DNA of 64,000 bases from Lactarius indigo (GCA_025766275.1 JAFKAC010000030.1:248001-312000); one strand, 5' to 3'; shown: positions 16,444 through 28,387, numbered from the stretch's first letter. Translations and numbers: made by a program. Notes: a model not told the origin generated them from the letters alone.

Positions 16444-17599
16444 GGTTTATTCAAGGGATGGTTTCTGTCGCTGAGGAGCGATCAGCGACAGATCGTTGTT
16501 GAGCCAAGGTCACATGACCTCTCCAGCCCGTGTAACTGTAATGGCCAGAACGCTATCGCGTCCTGCCCCCATGTGTGTGACTTCTACTGATAATAGTTAT
16601 ACGACTACTACCCCTACTGGATGGCATGAGCACATGCCGAGCAACACCGTTCTACAACAAGACGTGCTTGGCTAGACAATGTACTCAGAGGCGTCCAGGG
16701 AGTTCCGTGCCAGAGAGGAGCCGCCCACAGCAGGTTCCACGGAGACACAGGTCTGAATACCCAGTGCCATCTGTGCTGTTTGGGGGAGTCCCTGGTTAAC
16801 ACATATGGTGCACGGAAAGGAACGCTATGGCTTAGCGTGCCTACAGGGAGTGACCCCGCTGGCAGAGGCCTCGCCTCCAGCTTCCTATGTAAGTACTACT
16901 AATGATATTCTAGCGCAGCGCAGTTGTAACAGAGGCAAGTGCTTCGGTGGAATGACTACCGCCCGGCCTTGACACCCCAAAACTGCTCCCAACTTAATGG
17001 GCAGCAACGGCCAACCGTTCGACTGGGCCTATAGCCAGACTGGGCTCCCCCAGTCCCACCTAAAAATCATGGCCTGTAGGGCCGCATTGGGACGAAAACC
17101 CAGAAGGATAGAAGCTTAATACTAATGCACACAGTGATGGGAGTTTCTCCCCACGTGTCTCCCCACGCCTGGGGTCCGTAACGCAGGTTGAGCAAGGCAT
17201 GTTAGGCCCCAGCACGGGCCTCGAGTGACTTGTGCCCCAACGTGCAGAGGTCGACCCAAGTCGGAGGCAATATAAGAGGGTAGACTCACAGTGTGAAGAA
17301 CAGCGAGTTAGACTTGACTTCAGGCAATGAGGGGCTCAGGGCCCATAACCTGATAAAACGCAGCGGGCTGGCACCGTTGTCAGAAACGACTGAAGTACCA
17401 GGTGTGCGTAAGGTGACTTAAATACATCGTAAAGAACGTAGCTACTACACATGAAATCACCAGTACCGATGATATCTCAACTAAGTAGAGGGGAACGGAT
17501 TGTCCCTGATCATACTCATAAAGTAAAGTCTGAATTGTATCTAAGGATCGTGATGCGAGACTACACCTCGTGTTTCACTCATGCCCGACGCCGAGGTAA
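16444..17599. other. Non-coding stretch upstream of Copia gag
   Basis: Expected to hold the leader and 5' LTR of D, but I could not fix LTR ends or a tRNA-type primer site. It contains a perfect inverted repeat, CTGTCGCTGA (16465-16474) and TCAGCGACAG (16482-16491), just upstream of gag. I see no convincing gene. Confidence 0.4.
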
Positions 17600-20500
17600 C
17601 TCACGCGTGGACGCACTCTCTCATTTCAACAGTTCGTCCAGCCCCTTTGGCGGATGGATATCATCTGTAGTAATCTTTGATGGCGTCTGTGGCATGGGTC
17701 ATGTTGGTTATGGGTTCCCATGTGTTGTCACTTGGTGGGAATCCTTTCCATTTGACTAGGTAATGGAGTTTGCGCCCTCTTCCACATTCCTGGGCATCTT
17801 CGATTCATTCCACCTCATACTCCTCTTCTCCTTCAATAAGGTCAGGTGGAGGTCGGGTGTAATGTGCGCCATGCATCTCCGTTTCCTTATATGGTGTGAG
17901 AAGGTTCGCATGGAATACTGGGTGGATCTTCCATGATGCCGGAAGTTCTAGTTCATAAGAGACATCTGATAGAACCCTGATAATTTTGAATGGCCCGTAT
18001 CTTTTTGGGGCAAGTTTGCTTGTGGGGTAGAAGGTACGAAGGTTTGTCCCTTCTAGCCATACCTGGTCCCCTTGTTGATGGGGTGTGAACCCCGTTTTTC
18101 CTCATTGCGCCATAAGGCGTTGCACGTGGTTGATACTGTCCTGGGCATGTTGTCTGAGTACTAATAGGTTCTCCAGTCATTGATCCACTGTTGGATTATC
18201 TGACGGTTTAGGTGTCCATGTTGTCCGTGGTTCCCATCCCATGATGAGTGAGAATGGGGAGTGTTTGGTTGTGGCATTCGTCCAAGAATTGTGCATGAAT
18301 TGTGCCATGGGTAGTAGTTCCACCCAGTTGTCTTGCCGCAGGTTACACCAATGCCGTAAATATTGTTCCAGCCATTGGTTGGTGCATTCTGATTGACCAT
18401 CTGTTTGGGGGTGATATGCAGACGAGACATTTTGCTGTATTCCCAGGGTTTTGCACAATTGTCTTGTGAAGGTGGATGCAAATCTGGGGTCTTGATCGGA
18501 GATAATTTTTCAGGGTAGGCCGTAATGAGGGTATACGTGTTGAAGGTATAGTTTGGCTACTCCTTCTGATGTTATCGTTTCGTTACAGGGGATGAATATT
18601 GCCACTTTTGAGCAATCATGATCCATGATGGTGAGAATCGAGTCGAATCCATTTGATATGGGGAGTTTGACTATGAAGTCCATGGCCACCACTTCGAATG
18701 GTTCGGCGGATGGGTCTGTGGTGATGGGGAATAGGTGTGGTTTCTGTCGGTGTGAGTTGATCTTGTTGCTCTGGCATGTCGCACATCCTTTGACATAGGC
18801 TTCTATGTCTTTATGCATGTTAGGCCACCAGAAATCGCGTTGTACCAGTTCTAAGGTGTTTGCAATTCCTGGGTGTCCAGCGCTTGGGGTATCATGGAAA
18901 AAGGTGATTACCCCCTGCTTAAGATCGTTGTTTCCCACAACAATGAGAGCGTCTCCTTTCCACCATAGTCCGTTGTGCTTCTTTAGATTGTGGGGTTCGA
19001 CCCATGGAAGGAGTGTTGCTTCGTCCATATTTTGGGCGATCTGGGTCCATATGTCCATATCATGCATGGAAATTTGGGTGATTTTCAGAAATACATCCTC
19101 CGGCAATACCGTAATGTGGTTGTTATCGGTTGTGCCATCGTCGTAATCTGGGCGTCTTGACAGGGAGTCTGCTTGGGTATTTTTGGTTCCGGGGATGTGT
19201 TTGAGTATGAAATTGTATTTGGAAAGTTCCTGGAACTCTCGTGCCACTCGTCGACTGATCTTCCTTGGTTCTTTCCAATATTGGAGGTTGGCATGATCTG
19301 TGTGAATGGTTATCAGATGGGGGGAGCCAATGAGGTACGTGTGTCATGTTCGTAAGGCCTTGACGATGGCCAGCAATTCTCTGTCGTAAATATCGTAGTT
19401 GCGTTCTGTTTCGGTTAGCGATTCTGAATAGAATGCAACTGGGTGTAACTTTTGGTCTTCCCCCTTTTGGTTTAGTACTGCCCCTAGGGCATAGCTTGAG
19501 GCATCCACTTCGATTTCGAAGGGTTCATCCAGTTTTGGAAAGAGGAGTACCAGTTCAGAACTGATCAGTTCTTTGATGGTATCAAATGCCTTTTGTCTGG
19601 CATCTGTCCATTCCCATGGCGTGTCTTTCTTTGTGAGGTCGTGGAGTGGTCATGCTATTGTGGAGAATCCCCGTATGAAGTGTCGGTAGAAATTGCAGAA
19701 TCCTAAGAAGGCCTGCACTTCTTTCAGAGATTTTGGCACTTTCCAGTCCCGTACACCTTGCACTTTTACCGGATCCATTCGCAGTTTGCCATGTCTGATG
19801 ATTAGTCCCAAGTACTCCACCTTGTAGACCTCGAATACGCATTTTTCCGGTTTGATATATAAGTCATGTTCGTCGCAGAGGTCTAATACTCAATGTAGCA
19901 GTTGTCTGTGGTGGGCGTGGTTATCTGCTGTTGCGATTAAGATGTCATCCATGTAGACAATAACTTCTCCGGTCAGTACTAGTTCTCGGAAGATGGTGTC
20001 CATCATGGTTTGGAAAGTGCTGGGGGAATTGGTAAGGCCGAAGAACATTACTCATGGTTCAAACAGCCCCTGATTTGTTTTGAACGCCGCCTTCCATTCA
20101 TCCCTTGGTTTGATTTGGATATTGTTATATCCCCATTGGATATTGAGTTTGGAGTAAAGCCGCGCCTCCCGAATCCTATCAATGAGTTCTGGGATTAATG
20201 GGAGTGGGTAATGGTTCTTTATGGTTAGTTCATTGAGGTGACGGTAGTCCTGCACTGGTCATAATTTCCTGTCCTTCTTTTTGATGAAGAAAGGAGATGT
20301 GTAAGGGGATTTTGACGGTTGGATGTATTTTTTGTCCAGATGTTCGGTTATGAATTCGGACAGTTTTTTTTTTCGGTTTCGGGGATTGTAAGTGGGTACA
20401 CTTTACAGTCCATGGTTTCAGGGGCATTCGGAATAAGATCAATGGTGTGGTCCCATGTTCGTGATGGGGGAAATCGTTGGGAGGCTTCTTCGCTGAAGAC

Positions 20501-21063
20501 TTTGCTGTGTCTGCAGTACTCTTTGGGAACAAGTTCTTCAAAGGTTTTCTGGGGTTTCTTGGCTGCCTCCTGTTGCGTGAGTATTGATGCCGTTGTCGTC
20601 TTTCGCAGTCTGATGCAGGGATCTCCCTCTCTCTCTAGCTGTTCCCAAGCCCATTCGTCAAGTTGATACATCTCCAATGCCTTAATGGTAGCTTCCATAG
20701 GCATGGCTTCGTCTGACAAATTAAGGCTGGTGACTACTACCGGTTGGAATTCTTCGTCGAGCGTGGCATCTTGCCAATGGAACTTTGGTTCGAAGGCTGT
20801 GAACCAGGGATATCCTAGAATAACTTCGTTGTTCCCAAGGTCAGTGATGAGAAATCGGAGATTTTGAGTTCTTCCTCCAGTCTTGACAGTTAGATTGGTG
20901 AATGAGGTGATTTCTCCTCCTTGGTTATGAGTTCCGTCCATGTTCCATATTTTAATGGGTTGTTCCGTGGCTAGCCAGGTGATCTTCAACCTTTTCAATA
21001 GGTTTGCGCTTATAAAATTGTCGGTTGCCCTAGAGTCAATAAGGACATTTCATTCGGCCGTTG
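17600..21063 (-). pseudogene. Decayed chromovirus pol (element E)
   Basis: Minus-strand pol readable from the protease (DSRATDNFI near 21030; the active-site G is changed to R) through reverse transcriptase, RNase H, integrase (DFIVKLP, SDQDPRF, TDGQSECTNQW) to a chromodomain with [10 protein letters not shown] near 17740. It carries ten in-frame stops, all TGA, at plus positions 21050, 20259, 20052, 19890, 19650, 19344, 18510, 18102, 18177 and 17805. It also has a +1 slip in an A10 run (20364-20373). Gag is missing: the right end is cut by F's LTR. Several stops fall where sister elements have arginine, so CGA to TGA fits all but one, which is a tryptophan position (19344). Confidence 0.88.
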
Positions 21064-21230
21064 TGTAACGTCGTCACGACGTTAGCTCGACTTGAGCTCT
21101 ATAGAGGCGGTAACAACTTAGCGGATGCTCTGAAGACACGGAAGCTCAGGCGTGGCGAATATCTTGAAGACGCGAAGGTCCAAGCACAGGTAATGGTGAA
21201 CACTCGGAGGTGCACTACTTGAAAGAGGCG

Positions 21231-21268
<38 letters not shown>

Positions 21269-21576
21269 GGACTGAAACAAGTGACGATTCAAGAAGACCA
21301 AGATGGCGTATCTTGGTCTTCACAAGACAGATTAAATACAAGTCGAGCAGGCTTTCAAGCGCTGCTATGAGTCACGGTAATGTAGCGTCCAACGTATCGC
21401 GTAAGTAGCTCGAACCCTAATACTACTACTACTAGTATTAGTGGCATAGTCCTCAGTCAGCAATCAGCGCGCAATCTCCTATCGTACTCGTAATCGCCTA
21501 TCGTAAGTCCGCAACTAATCTTCCTTACCGCCGTAGTTGCAACCGGTACAGTAAGGGTATGGGTCGAAACGTAACA
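21064..21576 (-). repeat. 3' LTR of element F
   Basis: 513 bp, with an (AG)17 tract. Its variants GTCGAGCTAACG and GGTAAGGAAG match the 3' LTR of G and differ from the 5' LTRs of both F and G. Adjacent polypurine tract (minus) GAAGAGGAGGTGA. Confidence 0.93.
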
Positions 21577-21607
21577 TCACCTCCTCTTCTAGCGTGAGAC
21601 TCCTGGC

Positions 21608-24600
21608 TCACCGAAAGTCGCGGGCCGGCCAATCGCGCTGTTCATCGGCAATACGCTCCAACGCGGTGGCGCGCTCTAAGCGGTAGATCGCGTCGCGCCG
21701 GTCGTCTTGTGCGCACTCGATCATTGCGCGGAGTTGACTCACCCTCGCCCGAAGTCGATCCAGCTCGTGGCTGGCCGTGCGGAAGCGCGTAACTTCCGCG
21801 GTGAGTGACTCGTCGTTGATGCGATTGAGCGCGCGGTCGGTGATCTTGTCCGCCTCGAAGACGACGAGGTCCTCGTGCGGATACGTGGGGCGGAGCGCCG
21901 CGGATACGTGAGGTTCTGCGTAAAGGGGCTTACCATAGACGTGTGGCGAGCCCGGTATAACCCCTAATATGAGGGGGTCTGCTCCTCCGATGATCTGGAC
22001 GTGCGACGCGTCCCTTTCTACTCCGTCTGGCCCGGTGATGGGGTATCGAATGTGATGGGGTCGTCGGTTTGCCTGGAACCCTTCAGGCACAATGACATGC
22101 GCGGGATCCTCGGCGGCGGTGAACGGACGGTGATCGGCGGCACCAGGCACGCGCACACGTCCTCGATACATGGGGGACCCGTCGGAGTAGACGAGCCAGG
22201 GCGTGATGAGGGGATTATCAGGGTCGCGTTTCGTTCGAAGGAAGGTGTGTCTCGCCGGGTAATAATCTTCGTCGTCATGGCCAGCCTCAGCTGCCGCCAT
22301 CGCTGCCGTCGCTCGCGCATCTCTCTCAGTCGGGCCGCTGCCGAGTCCAGCTGCTCCTTCTGCCATGCTGCCGCTACCCTCTTCCAGCCCTCCAACTCGT
22401 ACTCCATCAGCGCTTGAACGCTGGTTGTTGCTCGGGAAAATTCCGCGAACGCCAATGAGGTCGTCGCTTGGGGGGATAGCGGCGATGGGTTCACGCTCGC
22501 CGCGATCGTTTCGGAAGACGTGGACGACGGCTCGGTCGTCGTCAGGGGCGGTCGTCGGGTCTGGGAATCTGGTGACGACGTTGATCCATTCTTGTGCGGT
22601 GATGGGCCCCTCTGCTGGTGTAAGAGGTGTCCATGGCGTGAGCTGAGTGTTGGGAACTTCGGTGTCGCTGTCCTCTGCCAAGAGGGCGCGGGCGTCTTCT
22701 GCGAGGGAGTTGAGGAGTTGCGCCTGTGTGACATGTCGTAGTGGGGAAGTGGGCATGAGAGTAATGGCTGAATGAAGGAAGAGGGGATGACTGTCCTCTG
22801 TCCGAGCGACCCCCACTTTATCTCTTCTACCGTGGGTTTGCGCTTCCTGATACAGGCGAAGCACTTCCGGCGCAAAGACGTCGTCTTTGTTGACCCACTG
22901 GTTCTCCGAGTCTGGGTACCCCTTCCATTTGATCAGGTATTGAAGGCGTTTTCCTCTGCCGAAATGCCGAGTGTCTAGAATGGCCTCGACTTCATATTCC
23001 TCTTCTCCATCTATCAGTTCGGGTGGTGGTCGTGTGAAGTTTTCCCCATGCAAGGAAGTTTGCTTGTACGGTGTGAGAAGATCGATGTGAAACACTGGAT
23101 GGATGCTCCACTGCGTGGGAAGTTCCAATCGATAGTTGTAAGGGGACATCACCTGTACCACCCGAAAGGGTCCGTGGCGTCGCGCCGCTAATTTCGCTGT
23201 AGGCTGATTGGTTCGGAGATGTTTGCCCTCGAGCCATACGAGATCGTTGATGCTGAACTTGGGCGTATCTTTGTTGCACACCCATGACTCTTGCGCCTTC
23301 TTTATAAGGTGTTGGGCGGCGTCTCTAGCTTCCTTTAGCTGTGTCAGTCGTGCGGTCGCGAGGGGAATGGGAGATGGCTTATCCGTCCAGTCCGCTTGGG
23401 GGTTATACCCCATCAGAAGTTGGAACGGCGACTCTTTAGTGTGTTCATGTGGCCAGTTGTTGTGCGCAAATTCGGCGATTGGTAGGTAAGCTTCCCAGTT
23501 GTCTTGCCGCTCATTTACCCAGAAGCGTAGGTACTGTTCCAGCCATTGGTTAGTTCGCTCGGACTGTCCATCAGTACGTGGGTGGTATGCGGTTGATATG
23601 TTCTGTTGAATCCCCAGAATGCGGCATACTTCTCTAGTAAACTTGGATGTGAAGCGTGGGTCGCGGTCGCTTATTATCTTGCGCGGCAGTCCGAAGCGTT
23701 TAAACACCTGGGCGACATACAGAGTCGCTGTTTCTTCTGCGGTGATTTCTTCTCGGCATGGGATAAAGATTGAGGCCTTGCTGCAGTCGTGGTCTGTGAC
23801 AGTTAGTATACTGTCATACCCCTTGGAAACGGGGAGTTTGGTGATGAAGTCCACCGCTACCGTGTGGAACGGCATGGCTTCCAGTATTGGTGTGATGGGA
23901 TGCAGCGCGGCTCGTATGGGCCTCGTGTTGACTTTATTCCTTTGGCATTCTGCGCAGCCTTGCACGTATTCATATACGTCTCTTCGGAGTCGCGGCCACC
24001 AGTAGTGTCTCTCCAGGATGCGTTGAGTTTTCGCAATTCCCGGATGGCCATGTATTGGCAAGTCGTGATGGTCGTGTATTAGTATTCGTTGAGTCGACGT
24101 TGGCCCTGTGATTACGAACCTGCCGTCCTTGTACCATTCTCCTTGTATTTTCTTAAGGCGGTAAGGGTCGATCCATATTTTGATCACCTCTTCGTCTTGT
24201 TGGTGGCGTGGTTGTAGTAGATTTGGGTTGGCGATGAAGGTGCGCGCGGTGTTAAGGGTTCGTACAAAGATTTCGGGGGGCAGGACCACTACTTTGCTGT
24301 TGTCCTCGACGCCTTGGTCGTAATCCGGTCGTCTTGACAGTGCATCTGCCCGCCCGTTGTTCTTTCCCTTAATGTGATGAATCTTGAAGTCGTATTCAGA
24401 AAGTTCGAGTACTTCCCTGGCGACTCGCCTGCTGATCTTCTGTGGTGACTTCCAGTATTGTAGGTTTAGATGGTCCGAATAGATTTTAATCTTGTGGGGG
24501 GCACCTGCGAGAAGTGGTCGCCAGTTCCGTAGGGCCTTAACTATCGCGAGCAGCTCTAGGTCGTAGATGTCGTAGTTTCTTTCGGCTTCGGAGAGCGTCG

Positions 24601-26347
24601 CCGAGTAGTAACCTATGGGATGTCGCTTGCCGTCAGATTTCTTTTGCAGTAATACGGCTCCCACCGCATAGCCCGAAGCGTCTACTTCCAATTCGAATGG
24701 GTCTTGAAGGATGGGGTGCGCTAGCACCGGTTCCTCCGTCACGAGTCGTTTTAGGGTGTTAAACGCCTTTTCTTCTTCTTCCGTCCACCGCCATTCTTCG
24801 TCCTTTCGTGTTAGTTTAGTGAGTGGCTTAGCGTGAGTTGCGAAACCGCGGATAAAGAGTCTGTAAAAGTTACAGAAGCCGAGGAAAGAACGGACGTCTT
24901 TGACTTTTGTTGGTGTTGGCCAGTCCTTGATTCCTTGAACTTTTACAGGGTCCATTCGGGTCACCCCCCTCTCAAGGATTACCCCCAGGTAATCCATCCG
25001 CGGTTGATGGAACAGGCACTTCTCGAGTTTGAAGTAGAGGTCGTGTTCCTCCGCAACGCGCAAAACATCGCGGACGGCGTCTATATGGGCCGCTAGATCG
25101 TGATTAAAGTGAGTAGCGATACCAATATCGTCCATGTAGACGCGTATGGTAGTGCCCAGTCGTTCGTGCTTCGCTATGGTGTCGCGATAGATGTGGTTCA
25201 TCATGGCTTGGAAGGTGGCGGGGGAGTTAGTGAGCCCAAAGAACATGACCGTGGGTTCGAAGAGGCCGAATTTAGTTTTGAACGCTGCCTTTTCCTGGTC
25301 GCTGTCGCGAATACGTATGTTGTTGTAGCCCCATCTGATGTTGAGTTTTGTATAGATGTGGGCATTGCTGAGGTCAAGGATGAGGTCTTGTATTAACGGT
25401 AGCGGGTATTGATTCCGAATGGTGTGAGAGTTGATGACCCGGTAGTCCTGTACCGGGCGTAGTTTTCCGTCCTTCTTTTTAATGAAGAAGAAGGGGGATG
25501 CGTACGGAGAGATAGAGGGGCGTAGATACCCTTGCTTCAGTTTCTCCTCCAGAAACTCTTTGAGTTCGCCCTCTTCTTTTTGGGTCATAGGGTAGATCTT
25601 GCAGTCGATGGCGGCCGGCGCGGATGGTTTGAAGTCTATTGCATGATCCCACGGCCTTGCCGGGGGGAAGCGGTGCGAGGCTTGCTCGTTGAAAAGTCTG
25701 GCAAACATTGCGTATTCTTGAGGGAGTACTGCTGCCGTTTGTTGTTGTTTTGCTTGTATGGCCAACTCCGTCGAGGTGGTGGCTCTAGCGAATGTTTCTT
25801 CCTCCAGTTCCCGCACAATGTCTTCCTTTTCGGCCACAATGAGGGCTCGAATGGTCGTTGTTGATAGCAGTGCTTCGCTAGTTGCTAATATTATCGGCTG
25901 CATGTCGGGGTGTATGGTGGCAGTGGCCCAGCTGATCGTTGGTTCGAATGCGCTTAGCCATGGATAGCCTAGCACCATGTCTTCGCTTCCAAGGTCGGTG
26001 ACCAGGAAGGTCATTTGCTTTATCTGTCCCCGTGTTTTCACCTCTAGGTTAACATAATGAGTGATTAACCCAGCTTTATTTTCCGTGTTGTCTATATTCC
26101 ATATCTTGCGAGGCGTACTCAGCGGCTGTGTCTGGATACCAGCTCGTTTGGCCAGGCTGGGTCGGATGAAGTTGTCGGTCGCGCCAGAGTCGACTAGCGC
26201 ATTTGTTTCAGTCATTTGGTAATTCGTACGGACAGTCACTGGAATTCTCATAGATCGGTAGCGCGTTGTCACAATTACAGAATTACATTGAAGAGCCCTC
26301 ACCCAGACTGACGGGTTCAGGCGTCCCGAAAACCCTCTTTTCCCCAT
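21608..26347 (-). CDS. pol: Element F Pol polyprotein
   Basis: 1579 codons without a stop. Protease VDSGATDNF near residue 52, reverse transcriptase YMDDIGIA near 404, RNase H ELEVDASGY near 553, integrase HH-CC and D/D/E as in A, chromodomain YLIKWKGYPDSENQW near 1140, then the extension of about 400 residues. One possible flaw: TKLNIRWGYNN has N where A and H have D (TKLDIRWGYNN), the first catalytic aspartate region of reverse transcriptase. G shares this change. If that residue is the metal-binding Asp, F and G polymerases would be dead although open. Entered by -1 shift at GGGTTTT (plus 26329-26335). Confidence 0.93.
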   Translation of the reverse strand: MGKRGFSGRLNPSVWVRALQCNSVIVTTRYRSMRIPVTVRTNYQMTETNALVDSGATDNFIRPSLAKRAGIQTQPLSTPRKIWNIDNTENKAGLITHYVNLEVKTRGQIKQMTFLVTDLGSEDMVLGYPWLSAFEPTISWATATIHPDMQPIILATSEALLSTTTIRALIVAEKEDIVRELEEETFARATTSTELAIQAKQQQTAAVLPQEYAMFARLFNEQASHRFPPARPWDHAIDFKPSAPAAIDCKIYPMTQKEEGELKEFLEEKLKQGYLRPSISPYASPFFFIKKKDGKLRPVQDYRVINSHTIRNQYPLPLIQDLILDLSNAHIYTKLNIRWGYNNIRIRDSDQEKAAFKTKFGLFEPTVMFFGLTNSPATFQAMMNHIYRDTIAKHERLGTTIRVYMDDIGIATHFNHDLAAHIDAVRDVLRVAEEHDLYFKLEKCLFHQPRMDYLGVILERGVTRMDPVKVQGIKDWPTPTKVKDVRSFLGFCNFYRLFIRGFATHAKPLTKLTRKDEEWRWTEEEEKAFNTLKRLVTEEPVLAHPILQDPFELEVDASGYAVGAVLLQKKSDGKRHPIGYYSATLSEAERNYDIYDLELLAIVKALRNWRPLLAGAPHKIKIYSDHLNLQYWKSPQKISRRVAREVLELSEYDFKIHHIKGKNNGRADALSRRPDYDQGVEDNSKVVVLPPEIFVRTLNTARTFIANPNLLQPRHQQDEEVIKIWIDPYRLKKIQGEWYKDGRFVITGPTSTQRILIHDHHDLPIHGHPGIAKTQRILERHYWWPRLRRDVYEYVQGCAECQRNKVNTRPIRAALHPITPILEAMPFHTVAVDFITKLPVSKGYDSILTVTDHDCSKASIFIPCREEITAEETATLYVAQVFKRFGLPRKIISDRDPRFTSKFTREVCRILGIQQNISTAYHPRTDGQSERTNQWLEQYLRFWVNERQDNWEAYLPIAEFAHNNWPHEHTKESPFQLLMGYNPQADWTDKPSPIPLATARLTQLKEARDAAQHLIKKAQESWVCNKDTPKFSINDLVWLEGKHLRTNQPTAKLAARRHGPFRVVQVMSPYNYRLELPTQWSIHPVFHIDLLTPYKQTSLHGENFTRPPPELIDGEEEYEVEAILDTRHFGRGKRLQYLIKWKGYPDSENQWVNKDDVFAPEVLRLYQEAQTHGRRDKVGVARTEDSHPLFLHSAITLMPTSPLRHVTQAQLLNSLAEDARALLAEDSDTEVPNTQLTPWTPLTPAEGPITAQEWINVVTRFPDPTTAPDDDRAVVHVFRNDRGEREPIAAIPPSDDLIGVRGIFPSNNQRSSADGVRVGGLEEGSGSMAEGAAGLGSGPTERDARATAAMAAAEAGHDDEDYYPARHTFLRTKRDPDNPLITPWLVYSDGSPMYRGRVRVPGAADHRPFTAAEDPAHVIVPEGFQANRRPHHIRYPITGPDGVERDASHVQIIGGADPLILGVIPGSPHVYGKPLYAEPHVSAALRPTYPHEDLVVFEADKITDRALNRINDESLTAEVTRFRTASHELDRLRARVSQLRAMIECAQDDRRDAIYRLERATALERIADEQRDWPARDFR
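22018..22875 (-). CDS. Candidate overlapping +1-frame ORF in F pol
   Basis: 285 codons in total, 238 from the ATG that aligns with the candidate in A (MSHRRNSST against MSPRRSSST). It ends at the position equivalent to A's. The middle holds a tryptophan/arginine-rich helix (LEGWKRVAAAW, RERRQRWRQLRLAMTT). The equivalent ORF in G is 38845-39702. In H it is broken by one TGA (46369-46371) where G reads CGA. Whether it is translated is unknown. Confidence 0.35.
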   Translation of the reverse strand: MRRKCFACIRKRKPTVEEIKWGSLGQRTVIPSSFIQPLLSCPLPHYDMSHRRNSSTPSQKTPAPSWQRTATPKFPTLSSRHGHLLHQQRGPSPHKNGSTSSPDSQTRRPPLTTTEPSSTSSETIAASVNPSPLSPQATTSLAFAEFSRATTSVQALMEYELEGWKRVAAAWQKEQLDSAAARLREMRERRQRWRQLRLAMTTKIITRRDTPSFERNATLIIPSSRPGSSTPTGPPCIEDVCACLVPPITVRSPPPRIPRMSLCLKGSRQTDDPITFDTPSPGQTE

Positions 26348-28368
26348 AGATCTTGAAGTATAAGATCTTTTACTTCATCCGTACTGTTGGCCACCTGTGT
26401 GAGCCATTCTTTAGCCTGTTCTCCCGCTGTTTTCGTGCTTGCCACATTGATTTGGGGTGCGGGCGCTACGCTTGGCGCCGGCGACATATACCCAGGCAGT
26501 GACGGCGCGTACTGCGAGACGGGTCCTTGAGGGTATCCCGTAGTTTCGGTCATGCGGCTACTGGATGGGGCAACCTGCCACTGTTGCTGCGCACGCGGAT
26601 ATGGGCAATTTCGTGAGAGGTGGCCGGGAGCGTGACAGTTATAGCAAAGGACGTTCCTTAAGTCCCTTCGAGATCCTCCTCTCCCTCGTCCTCTGGCTCC
26701 CGGTCCTCCTCTCGGCGGGAACGGTGGTGTAGGCCAGTCGCGGTGTGGCAGCTTGTTGAAATCGATGTCTTCGGACCCCGCGAGCCTTACCTTTGCACGG
26801 TCAGCCGAGGTGTCCATCGCCCACGGGTTAGTTTGTGGCAGGTTCTGCGGGAGTGTCCATCCCGCATTGCCGCCCTGTTTCTTTGGTTGCGTTGTCGTAT
26901 TTTTGTATTCATTAAGTCGTGCCTTGAGGTGGATATAGTTCTTCTGCTGCTTGAGGACGGCCCTTTTCCAGTCGTCGAACGTGACAGGGTCGTCGAACTG
27001 GAACGTGTTCTTGAACAGTTCCTTGGGTAGACCCGACGTAAAGAGGTCGATGGTTTGGGGTTCATTGAGGCGATAGTGAGCTTTCCGTGCGAGCTGTTCA
27101 AAGTCATTGACGTACTTGTCAATGTCTTCTCCTGTCATTTTGTAACCTTTCCGTAGTATAGCTTGGGCTTGCTCCCTTTCTAGCGTGTTTTCGAACCTTT
27201 GACTGAATCCGTCGGCTACGGCGTTCCATAGGTCGCGAGTGTAGGGACTTATTCCCCGTTGTATTTGCCTGTTGAGCCAGTTCAGGAAGGATAGGACCCA
27301 TTCGCTGACCGCTCCGCCTTTGATATAGGAAAGAAACAGAAGGCATCTTCTGTAGTCGTTGCGCATGATAGGGGCGTCCAAATTCATGCCCCAATAGACA
27401 TGCCACTGCGTTAGGAATTGGTCTACTTTGAGTCTGTCTCCATCAAAAATGGAAGGTGGCTCGCCGGTTAGTTTTTCGTTATGATGTCCTCCTCCTCCGG
27501 CATCTCCACCACCTCCTCCTCCTCCGCCATCGCCTCCTCCACCTCCTGGCGGTCCCATGGGTGGCATTCTTGGTGGTTCGGTTCTTCGTAGATCAAACAG
27601 GATTCCCCCTCCTGGCGGCGGTGGCGGGTCTTCGCCCGGTCCTCCCGTTCCCGGTGGGAGGTCTAGCGCGGGTTGTCGTCCGGATGGGGGGTCTCCTCGA
27701 TCTGACCCTATTGCTCGGAAGATGGCTGCGTCGTCTGCAGTCATTCGTACTCCGGTTTCAGGGTTAATGGGCATGAGGATTTCTCGTGCTTCTTCTCGTA
27801 TTGCGCGTGCTTCTTCAATCACGACCTCTTCCATTGCTCTTGTTATTGTCGCCATAATGGCTGGTGATCAGATGTGAATTGGCTCTGGTTCGGTAATGTG
27901 TGCGGACTCAGCTCGTTCGATGAGAAGATCTTGTATTGCTCCTCCGCTAGTTTCTGTTTGATTTGGCTCTCGTCCTTCACTCTCGTCTTGGCTTTGTTCC
28001 TCTTCGTCTGATATTACTTCTCCCGTAGAGTGTTCTCGTACTTGCCCATCAATGGGGCCCCAATCTGCTTGGCTGTTGAGTTCTCGGGCGTCGATATCGC
28101 ACTGGTATCTAGGTCCTGCTGGTCGTATGACGTCCCACTGGGAATCTATGGGATTCCACGCAACCTCCGTCCAACACAAGTGGTCGAAGTTGAACTCAAC
28201 TGGTCGGAACCTACTAGGTCCATTGAACTCCACAAAATATCCGGTTTCTTCTTGTCTTTCCCTCCAACTAGCGGCTTGTAGAAAGCGCGTGGGGACGTTA
28301 CGTTCTCCTCTTCTTGGGAGCGAATATGGACGGAAGCTCGTCCACTGGTCTCTTGTTGTTACGGCCAC
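26317..28368 (-). pseudogene. gag: Element F Gag with one internal stop
   Basis: 684-codon frame from the GTG at 28368 (A at -3, G at +4), with a TGA at codon 167 where H has CGA. The part after the stop starts with an ATG within a few codons and gives 512 open codons, including the Gly-rich linker, capsid-like region (PPSIFDGDRLK) and knuckle CYNCHAPGHLSRNC. A shortened Gag could therefore still be made by reinitiation, but the conserved N-terminal 166 residues would be lost. The identical TGA is present in G. Confidence 0.88.
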
Positions 28369-28387
28369 GGTGGTATCTTGGTCTTAA

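Noticed and set aside
21230..21265. AG/CT microsatellite as an independent locus feature
   Set aside because: It is part of the F/G-type LTR and appears in each F/G LTR copy.
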